The translations under genes were made by a program, and so were the position numbers. A stretch of 64,000 bases of DNA from Alkalihalobacillus trypoxylicola. GTDB lineage: Bacteria; Bacillota; Bacilli; Bacillales; Bacillaceae_D. The stretch is from positions 310,001 through 374,000 of the forward strand of contig NZ_LTAO01000001.1 in the NCBI RefSeq assembly GCF_001590785.1. The letters run 5' to 3'. The notes below the pieces were generated by a model. The model was not told the origin of the DNA. It did not search any database and saw nothing but the letters and a program-made list of their open reading frames with translations. Positions within the stretch are counted from its first letter, which is position 1. The number at the start of each line of letters is the position of its first letter. This document shows, in pieces, positions 48,173 to 56,576 of the stretch.

Positions 48173-49860
48173 ATTAATATATCGACTCCTTGATAAGAGG
48201 AATTCCATCCTAAGCTTCTTGGGTTTTCCTTATTTTCTTCGCTTATCGGCTGACTTCTTTTCCATATGACCGTTTGTAATTCAAAGCCAGCACGTGTTAG
48301 CTTGTCTTTCAACAAAGGAGTGAGGAGCTTCAACAAAGGTTCCGGTTTTTCATTTTCATTGTACATAACGACGTGTAGATTTTTTTCTTTTATCTGAACA
48401 TCTATCATTGTATCCTTTAGGTTCTGAAGCTGCAGAAAAAATAAAATTCGACAGTTTTCTAATTGTATTTGGTCATCTTCTTTTTTGGTACCTTGCCACT
48501 GAAAAGATAAATCCCATGACTGATCGCCCATCATCATAGGTAAAGTAAAGAGCATCGAAGAAACTGGTTCTTGAGTACTATTAGCCGTCAGTTGTAATTG
48601 CCAGCCCGTCAAATGAGAAAGAATTTGTTCAACTGTCTGCTTAATCGAAAGAGAATGCTGGTACCCATTCAATTGTAATAAGTTTCCCTTTAAAGATTCA
48701 ATATTAACAGTGAGAGCCTGCTGCTGTTGGATTCTTTCTGCTAAATGTTGCTCAAATTGCAAGCCTAATCCTCCAAATAGACGGTTCAGCTTCATAGAAA
48801 GCTTATCTGCAGGTGAAGAACCATTCGTTATTTCATTCCACTGTGATTCGACCATTTGGCTCATAACCATTCTTTCCGCATTCGTAAGCTTACTAAAATT
48901 AGGAAGAGCCATTGTTTGCTCCCCTAGCTTTGAATGTAAGGTTTGAATGGCTTGTAGTAGCTTAGGATTTTGCTCTTTTAAAGCGGAAACCCAGTCTTGC
49001 TCTGCTCGCAAACCACCCTGCCTTTCCTGAAATCGCGCCGATTCTTTTGTAAAAGCATGTTGAAGAATCGATATAGCTTTTTCAATGGATGGGTCAGATG
49101 TTTGTTTGGCGATAAAAGCTTTCGCTGTTTCCAAGTCGGCATTTTGTAAGGAGGAAGTGACAGTCGAAATAAATAATTGCTGTAAAAGACTAGACGGCTT
49201 TTGATGTAAAAACTGACTTAATGTTTTTTCCAGTGATACTTGAGCATTTTGATAGGCTGTTCCTAAAGAAGAAAGTTGCTTCTGTAGCTTTGTTACATTT
49301 TCTATAAAAGAATTCGCTCCTTTATTGATTTGTAATAAGGCTAAATAACTCTCTTTTGTTAAAGGCCATTTTTTTTCAAGTAACGAAGCAACATGAGTGC
49401 TTGCTCCTTTTTCATTTGGATTCATCGATTGAAGTAATGAAATCGCCTGTTCAAACTCTGCTTTTGTAAAAGGAATACTTCTTGATAATAACTGTTCGAG
49501 AAAAGGTAACGTCCATTTAGTTGGTGCCTGACTAAGATATTTTACTATCCCCAAAGTCGAAGTGGTGCTTCCCTGAGCTTGCTGTAAAAGTAGTGGCTTT
49601 ATAGTTGGTAGCTTCCTTCCCTTTAGCACCTCAAACCAATAGGAATGCCCTAACGTTAAACCAACCTCTAATTTCGCCATCATCGTCTGTCCTTGTAACG
49701 AAATCTTCGCCATATTTTGGGGAAATAGCTGCATAACTTTCCCTTGAAGGACCTGTCCTTCTTTAAGTGCCAATTTGGGTACCCCAACCGCTTGTTTAGG
49801 ATTCTGTATGAACGCATTACTCTGAGTTTGGTTTAAATTCGTTAACACATCATTCACCAC
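48169..49860 (-). CDS. ylqG: YlqG: FliK-like hook-length-type protein
   Basis: 563-residue protein of the YlqG family. The N-terminus has VLQGKVMQLFPQNMAKISLQ and GHSYWFEVLKGRKLP, resembling a small beta domain; the centre is helical and Gln/Leu rich; the C-terminal part (SSMLFTLPMMMGDQSWDLSF, DTMIDVQIKEKNLHVVMYN) resembles the FliK switch domain. No signal peptide. Paired with the FlhB-like ylqH by a 4-bp overlap, as FliK pairs functionally with FlhB, so this duo looks like a duplicated export-switch module. Function unproven. Confidence 0.75.
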   Translation of the reverse strand: MVNDVLTNLNQTQSNAFIQNPKQAVGVPKLALKEGQVLQGKVMQLFPQNMAKISLQGQTMMAKLEVGLTLGHSYWFEVLKGRKLPTIKPLLLQQAQGSTTSTLGIVKYLSQAPTKWTLPFLEQLLSRSIPFTKAEFEQAISLLQSMNPNEKGASTHVASLLEKKWPLTKESYLALLQINKGANSFIENVTKLQKQLSSLGTAYQNAQVSLEKTLSQFLHQKPSSLLQQLFISTVTSSLQNADLETAKAFIAKQTSDPSIEKAISILQHAFTKESARFQERQGGLRAEQDWVSALKEQNPKLLQAIQTLHSKLGEQTMALPNFSKLTNAERMVMSQMVESQWNEITNGSSPADKLSMKLNRLFGGLGLQFEQHLAERIQQQQALTVNIESLKGNLLQLNGYQHSLSIKQTVEQILSHLTGWQLQLTANSTQEPVSSMLFTLPMMMGDQSWDLSFQWQGTKKEDDQIQLENCRILFFLQLQNLKDTMIDVQIKEKNLHVVMYNENEKPEPLLKLLTPLLKDKLTRAGFELQTVIWKRSQPISEENKENPRSLGWNSSYQGVDILI

Positions 49861-49868
49861 CTATTTCA

Positions 49869-50693
49869 TTAAAATAATGAGGTTTGAACTGGTCCTGTCC
49901 CCTCCTGTCGAGATTGTCGAATACTTTCAGATACTGGTTGAAAGCTTTTACGATGCTCAGATGGTAGGATTCCAAATTTCTTTATTCCCTCAAGATGTTC
50001 CTTAGTTCCATAGCCCATATTTTTATCAAAATGGTATTGCGGAAATTTCTTATGTAATTGTTCCATATATGTATCCCTAGCAACTTTCGCCAAACAGGAG
50101 CTTGCTGCAATCGATAAACTTCTAGCATCTCCTTTTATTAAGGAAGTTTGTGGAATATCAACTGTAAGGTTCATCGCATCCACTAATAAATGATCCGCTT
50201 CTAATGAAAGAGATTGAACAGCTTTCTCCATCGCCTTTTTTGTAGCCTGATAAATATTCAATTGATCAATTTCAGCTGCTGTTGAAAAGATAATGGAATA
50301 AGATTGTGCTTCTTTTTTAATGATTTCAGCAAATTTTTCTCTTTTTTCTTTACTTAATTTTTTTGAATCATTTAATCCGAGCAGTTGAAAATCCTTTGGC
50401 AATATAACAGCTGCTGTTACAACAGGACCTGCCAATGGACCTCTTCCTACTTCATCTATGCCCGCAATATGCTGATATCCTTGGTCATATAACTCCCATT
50501 CAAATTTTAGCATGTCTTGATGCATTTCTATGAGCTTATTGTGTGCTTCTATTTTTCTTTGATGGCGCCTTAGCAAAGATTGAACGCCTTTACGAGAATC
50601 ATTTTTTAATGCTTCTAATCTTTCTGTAGAAGAGTATTCTTCCTTGTCTAACCATTCTTCTACTTCTTTTATCGTCAATTCTTCTAATTTCAT
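49869..50693 (-). CDS. rnhB: ribonuclease HII
   Basis: 274-residue RNase HII that removes RNA from RNA-DNA hybrids. The N-terminal substrate-binding domain (about 1-65) precedes the catalytic domain: IAGIDEVGRGPLAGPVVTAA with the Asp-Glu pair, then LLVDAMNL and IKGDARSLSIAASS. ATG at 50693. Begins after the rbgA terminator and is followed 8 bp later by ylqG. Confidence 0.96.
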   Translation of the reverse strand: MKLEELTIKEVEEWLDKEEYSSTERLEALKNDSRKGVQSLLRRHQRKIEAHNKLIEMHQDMLKFEWELYDQGYQHIAGIDEVGRGPLAGPVVTAAVILPKDFQLLGLNDSKKLSKEKREKFAEIIKKEAQSYSIIFSTAAEIDQLNIYQATKKAMEKAVQSLSLEADHLLVDAMNLTVDIPQTSLIKGDARSLSIAASSCLAKVARDTYMEQLHKKFPQYHFDKNMGYGTKEHLEGIKKFGILPSEHRKSFQPVSESIRQSRQEGTGPVQTSLF

Positions 50694-50770
50694 AGGTGAT
50701 TCCTCACTTTTTATATCGGCTTTTTTTCGAAAATGTGATGCAAGTTAAAAGGAAGAGGATGAGAACAAAA

Positions 50771-50907
50771 ATGTTAGGCTACCGGCTGCTTGCTCCTTCT
50801 ATCCTTTCAAAAAAACCCTCCTTTTTCACAATAAGGAGGGTTCATGATTCGTTCTTGATGTTTGCATCCATCAAACATCATTTCAATCATATGGTGATTT
50901 AAACAGG
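50771..50907. repeat. terminator-bearing repeat, family C, copy 3
   Basis: Short version of copy 1: left ATGTTAGGCTACCGGCTG and right block from ACCCTCC through TGTTTGCATCCAT to AAACAGG. It forms the 3' untranslated region of rbgA, including its terminator and a TGATGTTTG / CAAACATCA hairpin on the mRNA. Confidence 0.7.
50808..50842 (-). terminator. Rho-independent terminator after rbgA
   Basis: AACCCTCCTT / AAGGAGGGTT 10-bp stem with a 9-nt loop, followed on the minus strand by seven T. Nearly identical to the terminators after sucD and ylqH. Confidence 0.82.
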
Positions 50908-50913
50908 TGTTGT

Positions 50914-51777
50914 CTAGGTCTGCTTGAGATTTTTCTCTGGAATTTCAAATGATAAACGACCTAATAACCCACTTCTTAGCTCTCTTAATATGGTTTCTGC
51001 GACTTTATCATAATCAATATATCCACCACTCATAATAAATCCTCTATTTTTACCGATTTGGTCAAATAATTCGACATTGTCATCTGCAAGCTCTGTTAGC
51101 TTATATCGCTCTTTCAAACGGTTTGGGTAATATTGCTTCAAATAGGTTAAAGCAAATAATGCTACATCTTGAAAATCCAAAATTTCATCCTTAATAGCAC
51201 CCGTAACAGCTAAGCGAAAGCCTGTTTCTTTATCTTCAAACTTAGGCCACAATATTCCTGGAGTATCTAAAAGCTCTAATTGCTTACCGACCTTTATCCA
51301 TTGCTGTCTTTTTGTGATACCTGGTCGATCTCCCACTTGTGCTGTTCTTTTCGAGGCTAACCGATTAATTAAAGTCGATTTACCAACATTAGGAATTCCT
51401 AAAATCATTGCCCTTATCGCTCTTGGCTTCATTCCTTTTGCTTTCATTTTCTCGATCATCGGAGAAGCTAATTGCTGACATACCTGCTGTATTTTTTCCG
51501 TTCCTTTTCCATTTTGAGAATTAATAATCAGAACAGCATGTCCTAGTTGTTCAAAATACTTTTTCCATTCTTTGGTTAAATGTTCATCCGACAAATCAGC
51601 TTTGTTAAGCAAGATGAGCCTTGGTTTGTGCTCAACAATTTTATCGATCATCGGATTTCTTGATGAAAGAGGAATTCTCGCATCAACGAGTTCAATAACG
51701 ACATCTATCATCTTCAGTTGCTCTGTTACTTCTCTTCTTGCCTTAGCCATATGGCCAGGAAACCATTGTATTGTCAT
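50914..51777 (-). CDS. rbgA: ribosome biogenesis GTPase RbgA
   Basis: 287-residue circularly permuted GTPase (YlqF) needed for late 50S assembly. Motif order G4-G1-G3 is permuted: NKADL (about residue 58), then [15 protein letters not shown] and [24 protein letters not shown] near the start and the C-terminal ANTAR-like helical domain are as expected. [15 protein letters not shown] is the family N-terminus. 12 bp after lepB. Confidence 0.96.
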   Translation of the reverse strand: MTIQWFPGHMAKARREVTEQLKMIDVVIELVDARIPLSSRNPMIDKIVEHKPRLILLNKADLSDEHLTKEWKKYFEQLGHAVLIINSQNGKGTEKIQQVCQQLASPMIEKMKAKGMKPRAIRAMILGIPNVGKSTLINRLASKRTAQVGDRPGITKRQQWIKVGKQLELLDTPGILWPKFEDKETGFRLAVTGAIKDEILDFQDVALFALTYLKQYYPNRLKERYKLTELADDNVELFDQIGKNRGFIMSGGYIDYDKVAETILRELRSGLLGRLSFEIPEKNLKQT

Positions 51778-51789
51778 GCTATTACGCTC

Positions 51790-52347
51790 CTATTTTACGA
51801 TCCTAATATCTTTTAATGGCCAAAAAACAACATTCGCCTGGCCTATCACTTCATCATAGTGTATGGTTCCGATATCACGACTATCTTTACTATGTCTTCG
51901 ATTATCGCCCATGACGAATAAATGTTCTTCCGGAACCACTAATTCATTTGTTACATCATACAAAGTAAAATTATTCGTTAATGTTTCCCCAGAATAAGAC
52001 GCTTTCAATTCCTCAAGATACTGCTCTTCTATAGGCTCATCATTAATATAAAGGGTATCTAAGCGAAATTCTATTTTATCTCCTGGTAAGCCGATCACTC
52101 TTTTTATGTAATCCTTCCCACCGGGAGCATGGAAAACAATAATATCGAACCTTTCAGGCTCTAAAAAAGAATAACCAATTTTATTAACAATCATTCGATC
52201 TCCATTTTGTAATGTAGGTGACATTGACTCCCCATCTACTACAATAGGTGCAAACAAAAAGTAACGTACTAAAAAAGCAATAATTAAAGCAATAAATAAT
52301 GCTTTAATCCATTCCAAAGACCCTGATTTTTGTTTCTCTTTCTCCAT
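51790..52347 (-). CDS. lepB: type I signal peptidase
   Basis: 185-residue membrane-anchored signal peptidase (SipS type). An N-terminal membrane helix (about 15-33) is followed by the catalytic Ser41 in VDGESMSPTL and Lys82 in DYIKRVIGLPGD; the box PEEHLFVMGDNRRHSKDSR follows. It cuts signal peptides from exported proteins outside the membrane. A GGAGG ribosome site precedes it, and an extended -10 promoter candidate lies just upstream. Confidence 0.95.
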   Translation of the reverse strand: MEKEKQKSGSLEWIKALFIALIIAFLVRYFLFAPIVVDGESMSPTLQNGDRMIVNKIGYSFLEPERFDIIVFHAPGGKDYIKRVIGLPGDKIEFRLDTLYINDEPIEEQYLEELKASYSGETLTNNFTLYDVTNELVVPEEHLFVMGDNRRHSKDSRDIGTIHYDEVIGQANVVFWPLKDIRIVK

Positions 52348-52380
52348 TGCCTTGCCTCCAATAGTAGTCTCTTAGTTCAT

Positions 52381-52389
52381 ATTGTAGCA
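52381..52389 (-). promoter_or_regulatory. extended -10 promoter candidate for lepB
   Basis: Minus strand TGCTACAAT (TGn-TACAAT) about 35 bp upstream of the ATG; no clear -35 box at 17 bp. Confidence 0.4.
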
Positions 52390-52508
52390 CAATTCATAAG
52401 TAGATAATAGTTTAGACCTCCGCATCATACGACTAAACCTTTATTAGAATTTCGCTAATCATTGTAACCTTAAGAGTACTTTGGCAAAAGGATAAAATCC
52501 CTCATCAA

Positions 52509-53108
52509 TCAATCAGATGATTGAATCTCATCTATAATCATTAATTGATGTGTATCAATGGCTCGATCAATCGCTGTATTTGTTAAATAATCCTGTGGAT
52601 CATGTGGAATGGTGATATCTCTTTCACCATCAGAAAAAGTGTAAGAAATCGTAATCTGACTGCCTTCTTGTACGAGTCTTGTTGTATGATCTATATCCTC
52701 CCATAAAATTCCCTCTTCCGAGAAAGACCAGATGGAAATTTCATGTACACCTTGTTCATCTAAATAAATATAGTGATATATCGATAATAGGAAAATAGGA
52801 ATTGATAAGCATCCTAGTAGGACATGCAAAGGACCCCATCTATAATCTTTATCTTTTATCTCGGACCATTTCATTGAAAAAAATAAGGAAAATAAGACAA
52901 CAGCTATCCAAACCATTCCTAATCCAAATCCGATAAATGCCTCACTAGGACGAATGAATGTCCAATGAGAAGAGGAGAAAAACAAGAAATCTTGAATAAA
53001 TAAAATAGCAACCATCGGCACTATGAGGGAAGTTAAAATAAGTATTACACCAATGGACATTACATATGGTAATAACTTATCCGACTCTACTTTTTTAAAA
53101 GAAAACAT
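52509..53108 (-). CDS. membrane protein of unknown function
   Basis: 199 residues with three predicted membrane helices (about 12-38, 56-76, 92-113) followed by a cytosolic, beta-rich tail (about 120-199, with EEGILWEDIDHTTR and GERDITIPHDPQDYLT) that resembles a small PH-like domain. No named family recognised. A good ribosome site (AAGGAGTGA) supports translation. It is a single gene between lepB and the decayed dehydrogenase, in a region where B. subtilis-type synteny has already ended. Function unknown. Confidence 0.7.
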   Translation of the reverse strand: MFSFKKVESDKLLPYVMSIGVILILTSLIVPMVAILFIQDFLFFSSSHWTFIRPSEAFIGFGLGMVWIAVVLFSLFFSMKWSEIKDKDYRWGPLHVLLGCLSIPIFLLSIYHYIYLDEQGVHEISIWSFSEEGILWEDIDHTTRLVQEGSQITISYTFSDGERDITIPHDPQDYLTNTAIDRAIDTHQLMIIDEIQSSD

Positions 53109-53402
53109 AAGATTTCACTCCTTATAAAATTGAAGAAAGATTAACATAAATTTAAGTTAATCCCTCTTTTATTTATGTTTCTACGAATAGCTATAAAAAA
53201 AGTTTCAAAAAATTATAAAAATGGAAACCTTTTTATAAATGGTATGATTTATTTAGCGATGAAAAAGGAGATTTATGATGGCAACAATCCTATAAACGAT
53301 TAAAAAATGTAAATACTAAATCCCGGTTTTTAAAAGTTTTAGGACGTACTATTAATAAATACTCGTCTCTTTGTGTGCGTCCTCATTTATAGGAGGATTA
53401 TA

Positions 53403-53588
53403 ATGAAACCTTTAAATAGAAAAGTAGCTATTGTGACTGGAGCAAGTCGCTCAAAAGGTATCGGAGCAGCTATATGCCTCTCTCTCGCAGAAGCTGGAAT
53501 GGATATATTTTTCACTCAATGGTATAAATTGATGAACTAGAGGTTAACAGGACAAACCATTCGTTGCGAAGGTGGTTTTTTAGGTTAA
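53403..53588 (+). pseudogene. remnant of a short-chain dehydrogenase (SDR)
   Basis: From ATG 53403, with AGGAGGATTATA upstream, the first 30 residues read MKPLNRKVAIVTGASRSKGI and GAAICLSLAEAGMDIFFT, an intact SDR N-terminus with the NAD(P)-binding TGASRxKGIG loop. A TAG stop ends it at 53538-53540. Immediately after, in the same frame, LTGQTIRCEGGFLG and a TAA reproduce the SDR C-terminus. About 200 central residues, including the catalytic Ser-Tyr-Lys, are missing. A terminator (53624-53668) follows. This is a gene that lost its middle, so the enzyme cannot be active. Confidence 0.85.
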
Positions 53589-53623
53589 ATAAACTATTAA
53601 TGAAGACATATTCAGATTCAACA

Positions 53624-53668
53624 AAACAATCTCCGTCCCTTGAAAAAGGGGTGGAGATTGTTTTGTGC
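53624..53668 (+). terminator. terminator after the SDR remnant
   Basis: ACAATCTCC / GGAGATTGT stem with extended pairing, followed by TTTTGT on the plus strand and by A/T-rich flanks on the other, so possibly bidirectional. It is a leftover of the once-functional gene. Confidence 0.75.
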
Positions 53669-53888
53669 TACCAAATATGAAAGAGAATGGACTTTGCTCT
53701 GGTATATCCACGCACCTATGTGAGGTGCGACTGCGAAAACTTTTCATAATGCTATAAAATAGATACTTTTTTGTCTATTTGAGAACTATATTTATGAGTG
53801 TTCAAGCGGAAGCAAGTCGATTCCGACAGCTTTCGCCATTTTTCACGGTGCGAATCCTTTAGGGAATTTATGATCGCCTCCTATTCGC

Positions 53889-53918
53889 ACTACTAGTTTT
53901 TTAGTAGTTATCTTTTTT
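53889..53918 (+). terminator. terminator-like stem downstream of the kinase gene
   Basis: ACTACTA / TAGTAGT perfect 7-bp stem with a T-rich 6-nt loop, then TATCTTTTTT on the plus strand. It faces plus-strand transcripts and converges with the minus-strand kinase gene. Confidence 0.45.
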
Positions 53919-53931
53919 AATTTCGACAAAT

Positions 53932-54903
53932 TCACACATAGTCCTCTAAAAACCTATTCTGGAAGCTAATCTTATCTAAATTTTTATTGACAGCTTGAAA
54001 GGCAGCAATAACGGCTCCTGCTACTGGTGGTAATTTAGGTACGGTCACTTCTACTTGATTGATTCCATGGTCTTTTAACGTTTTCACGATATCATTCAAT
54101 AATAAATCACTTCTATTCATCACACCGCCAGTAAGAACGACCGGGATTTTCCCTTCTAGTTGAAAGGTGCTTATCTGTATTAAAGCGGTAATTTGTTCCC
54201 CTAATTGTTGGGATTGATATTTAATAATCTCTAAAGCAACCTGGTCACGATGATCAGCAGCTAGCATGACGATTTTACTTAGTGAAGCTATCGTTGTCCT
54301 TGCTCTCTCCCCATAAATAAGGGGTATCATTGAATCAATTTGTTTAACTTGAAAATATTCTAAAAGAAGAGTGGATATCTCGGTGCTCGGACCACGATTA
54401 TCTTTTTCTAAAAAAGCTGCATGAAGCCCTGCTCGACCAATTGCATAGCCACTTCCCTCATCTCCTATTAAATACCCCCAGCCACCAACTCGATGACGGT
54501 TACCCTTCGAATCTAATCCATATGTAACGGAACCGGTGCCAGAAATTTGTACAACTCCCGGCTCACCAAAAGTACCTGAGAAAAGGGCAATAACTGCATC
54601 ATTATCAATGGTGACAGCTATCTCAGGTAATTGATTTTGTAAAATTTGCTTCATTTCCTCTTTGTATTTTGGTGACTCGATCCCCGATAAACCAGCAAAA
54701 ACACTAACCACATTTTTATAAGCCTTTGGATTTTGAATACTTAATGAATGGACTAATTTTAGTAGTTCATTTTTGGCTTCATCGATCCCGATAGAATTAG
54801 GATTCGAAGTACCTCCTGTAGCCTGTGCCACGATTTCTCCAGTAGATGAAACTAAAATGGCAATCGTCTTCGTGCCACCACCATCAATGCCTATAACAAA
54901 CAT
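53932..54903 (-). CDS. BadF/BadG-type N-acetylhexosamine kinase (MurK-like)
   Basis: 323-residue ATPase of the BadF/BadG/BcrA/BcrD family. The phosphate-1 motif VIGIDGGGTKTIAILVS starts the protein, VAQATGGTSNPNSIG follows, and GTGSVTYGLDSKGNRHRVGG and GYLIGDEGSGYAIGRAGL are typical of N-acetylglucosamine/MurNAc kinases. ATG at 54903 is chosen (AAGGGGGG upstream). Cytoplasmic; likely substrate GlcNAc or MurNAc released by NagZ and NamZ encoded nearby. It is transcribed away from glcD. Substrate is inference: family members also activate other substrates. Confidence 0.85.
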   Translation of the reverse strand: MFVIGIDGGGTKTIAILVSSTGEIVAQATGGTSNPNSIGIDEAKNELLKLVHSLSIQNPKAYKNVVSVFAGLSGIESPKYKEEMKQILQNQLPEIAVTIDNDAVIALFSGTFGEPGVVQISGTGSVTYGLDSKGNRHRVGGWGYLIGDEGSGYAIGRAGLHAAFLEKDNRGPSTEISTLLLEYFQVKQIDSMIPLIYGERARTTIASLSKIVMLAADHRDQVALEIIKYQSQQLGEQITALIQISTFQLEGKIPVVLTGGVMNRSDLLLNDIVKTLKDHGINQVEVTVPKLPPVAGAVIAAFQAVNKNLDKISFQNRFLEDYV

Positions 54904-55160
54904 AATGGCCCCCCTTGTTTTCTTTTTATCATACAAAACTCTAATATAGTTGTCTATACCTCTATAAGAATAGGTCGTTGATTTTGCCAACAGGTACTTA
55001 TGGAAATAGTAGCATGCTTAATTATGAAGAGATTCACAGTTCCCAATTGTGTTAATAACCAAAGTAATGGTTTCTTTTATCATTATTTTTAGACTTTCAC
55101 ACATAGTTTTTCAGGTACAATCTTTTTATGATAAAGGTAGTAAATATAGGAGCTGATCGG

Positions 55161-56576
55161 ATGATTACAGATTCATTAAAAATGAAATTAATAAGCATTG
55201 TTGGGCAAGAAAACTACGAGGATAGCCCAGCATCTAAGCTCGTATATTCTTTTGATGCGACACCGAATTATCAAGCAATGCCTGATGCCATTCTTTCACC
55301 AAGAAACAAAAACGAAGTCGCTGACATTGTCAAGCTTTGTAACGAACATACGATTCCTATTGTACCTAGAGGCTCTGGCACTAATTTGAGTGCAGGAACA
55401 ACCCCTCTTGAAGGCGGAATTGTTCTTTTATTTAAGCATTTGGATCAAATTCTTGAGATTGATCAAGAAAATTTAACAATTACGGTTCAACCTGGTGTAA
55501 ACACTTTGGAAATGATTCAAACAGTAGAGGAAATCGGCCTTTTTTACCCTCCTGATCCTAGTTCTATGAAAATCTCTCAAATTGGTGGAAACATCAGTGA
55601 GAATTCTGGTGGATTACGCGGTTTAAAATATGGGGTAACTCGTGATTATGTATTAGGTCTTGAAATGGTCCTTCCTAATGGAGAAATCATTAAAACGGGA
55701 GGTAAACTTGCGAAGGATGTAGCAGGATATGATTTAACTCGTTTATTTGTTGGATCTGAGGGTACGCTTGGAATTGTGACGGAGGCCATTCTCAAACTAA
55801 TTCCTAAGCCAGAGTCGAAAAAAACGATGTTGGCTTTATATGACAGTATGGAAGCTGCAGCACAGACGGTATCAACCATCATTGCCAATCGAGTGATACC
55901 TGCAACCTTAGAATTTTTAGATCAACCTACCCTTAAAGTAGTTGAGGATTTTTCAAAGATTGGTCTTCCAACTGATGTGGAGGCCGTCTTATTAATTGAG
56001 CAAGATGGTCCAGTTCAATCCGTTCAAGCTGATATGGAAAAAATGACAGCTATATGTGTACAAAGCGGTGCTTTAAAAGTAAATGTTGCTAAATCTGAAT
56101 GGGAAGCTGAACAGCTGAGTACAGCACGCCGGTCTGCATTATCGGCTTTAGCACGTTTAAAACCGACAACTATTTTAGAGGACGCAACTGTTCCACGTTC
56201 AGAGATTGCTAATATGGTTCGAGCTATTAATGAAATCGCCTTAAAGTATCAAGTTGAAATCTGTACATTCGGACATGCTGGAGATGGTAACCTACATCCT
56301 ACCTGTATGACTGATAGCAGAAATAAAGATGAAATGCACCGAGTAGAACAAGCTTTAGAGGAAATCTTCCAAACAGCCGTTTCTTTAGGGGGTACTATTA
56401 CGGGTGAGCATGGTGTTGGAGCCATGAAAGCGCCTTATTTACACCTGAAGCTTGGCGAAGAAGGTATAGAAGCCATGCAAGCCCTTAAGCATGCTTTTGA
56501 CCCAAATAATATTATGAATCCAAGTAAAATCTTTGCTAAATCCTCACGTAAAAGAATTGTGGTGAACCAATCATGA
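55161..56576 (+). CDS. glcD: GlcD-type FAD-linked D-2-hydroxyacid oxidase subunit
   Basis: About 471-residue flavoprotein of the glycolate/D-lactate oxidase family (YsfC in B. subtilis). FAD-binding PCMH domain with CNEHTIPIVPRGSGTNLSAG, YPPDPSSMKISQIGGNI and SENSGGLRGLKYGVTRDYVL; C-terminal cap with FGHAGDGNLHPTCM and GTITGEHGVGAMKAPYL. Start at ATG 55161 with ATAGGAG upstream. Substrate cannot be told from sequence: glycolate, D-lactate or both. The 257-bp gap to the kinase gene contains its promoter region. Confidence 0.94.
   Translation: MITDSLKMKLISIVGQENYEDSPASKLVYSFDATPNYQAMPDAILSPRNKNEVADIVKLCNEHTIPIVPRGSGTNLSAGTTPLEGGIVLLFKHLDQILEIDQENLTITVQPGVNTLEMIQTVEEIGLFYPPDPSSMKISQIGGNISENSGGLRGLKYGVTRDYVLGLEMVLPNGEIIKTGGKLAKDVAGYDLTRLFVGSEGTLGIVTEAILKLIPKPESKKTMLALYDSMEAAAQTVSTIIANRVIPATLEFLDQPTLKVVEDFSKIGLPTDVEAVLLIEQDGPVQSVQADMEKMTAICVQSGALKVNVAKSEWEAEQLSTARRSALSALARLKPTTILEDATVPRSEIANMVRAINEIALKYQVEICTFGHAGDGNLHPTCMTDSRNKDEMHRVEQALEEIFQTAVSLGGTITGEHGVGAMKAPYLHLKLGEEGIEAMQALKHAFDPNNIMNPSKIFAKSSRKRIVVNQS

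Larger units (their letters stand above)
53109..53931. other. 823-bp region holding a gene remnant and terminators
   Basis: Between the membrane protein and the BadF-type kinase only a decayed dehydrogenase remnant (53403-53588) is recognisable. Upstream of it are a short hairpin (AGGACGTAC paired with GTGCGTCCT, 53341-53382) and a ribosome-site-like AAGGAG before a 6-codon ATGATGGCA reading. Downstream are a terminator (53624-53668), several small inverted repeats and a plus-strand terminator-like stem (53889-53918). Confidence 0.6.

Noticed and set aside
53276-53298. Short ATGATGGCA reading upstream of the SDR remnant
   Set aside because: Only six codons before a stop; despite a good ribosome site it is too short to call.
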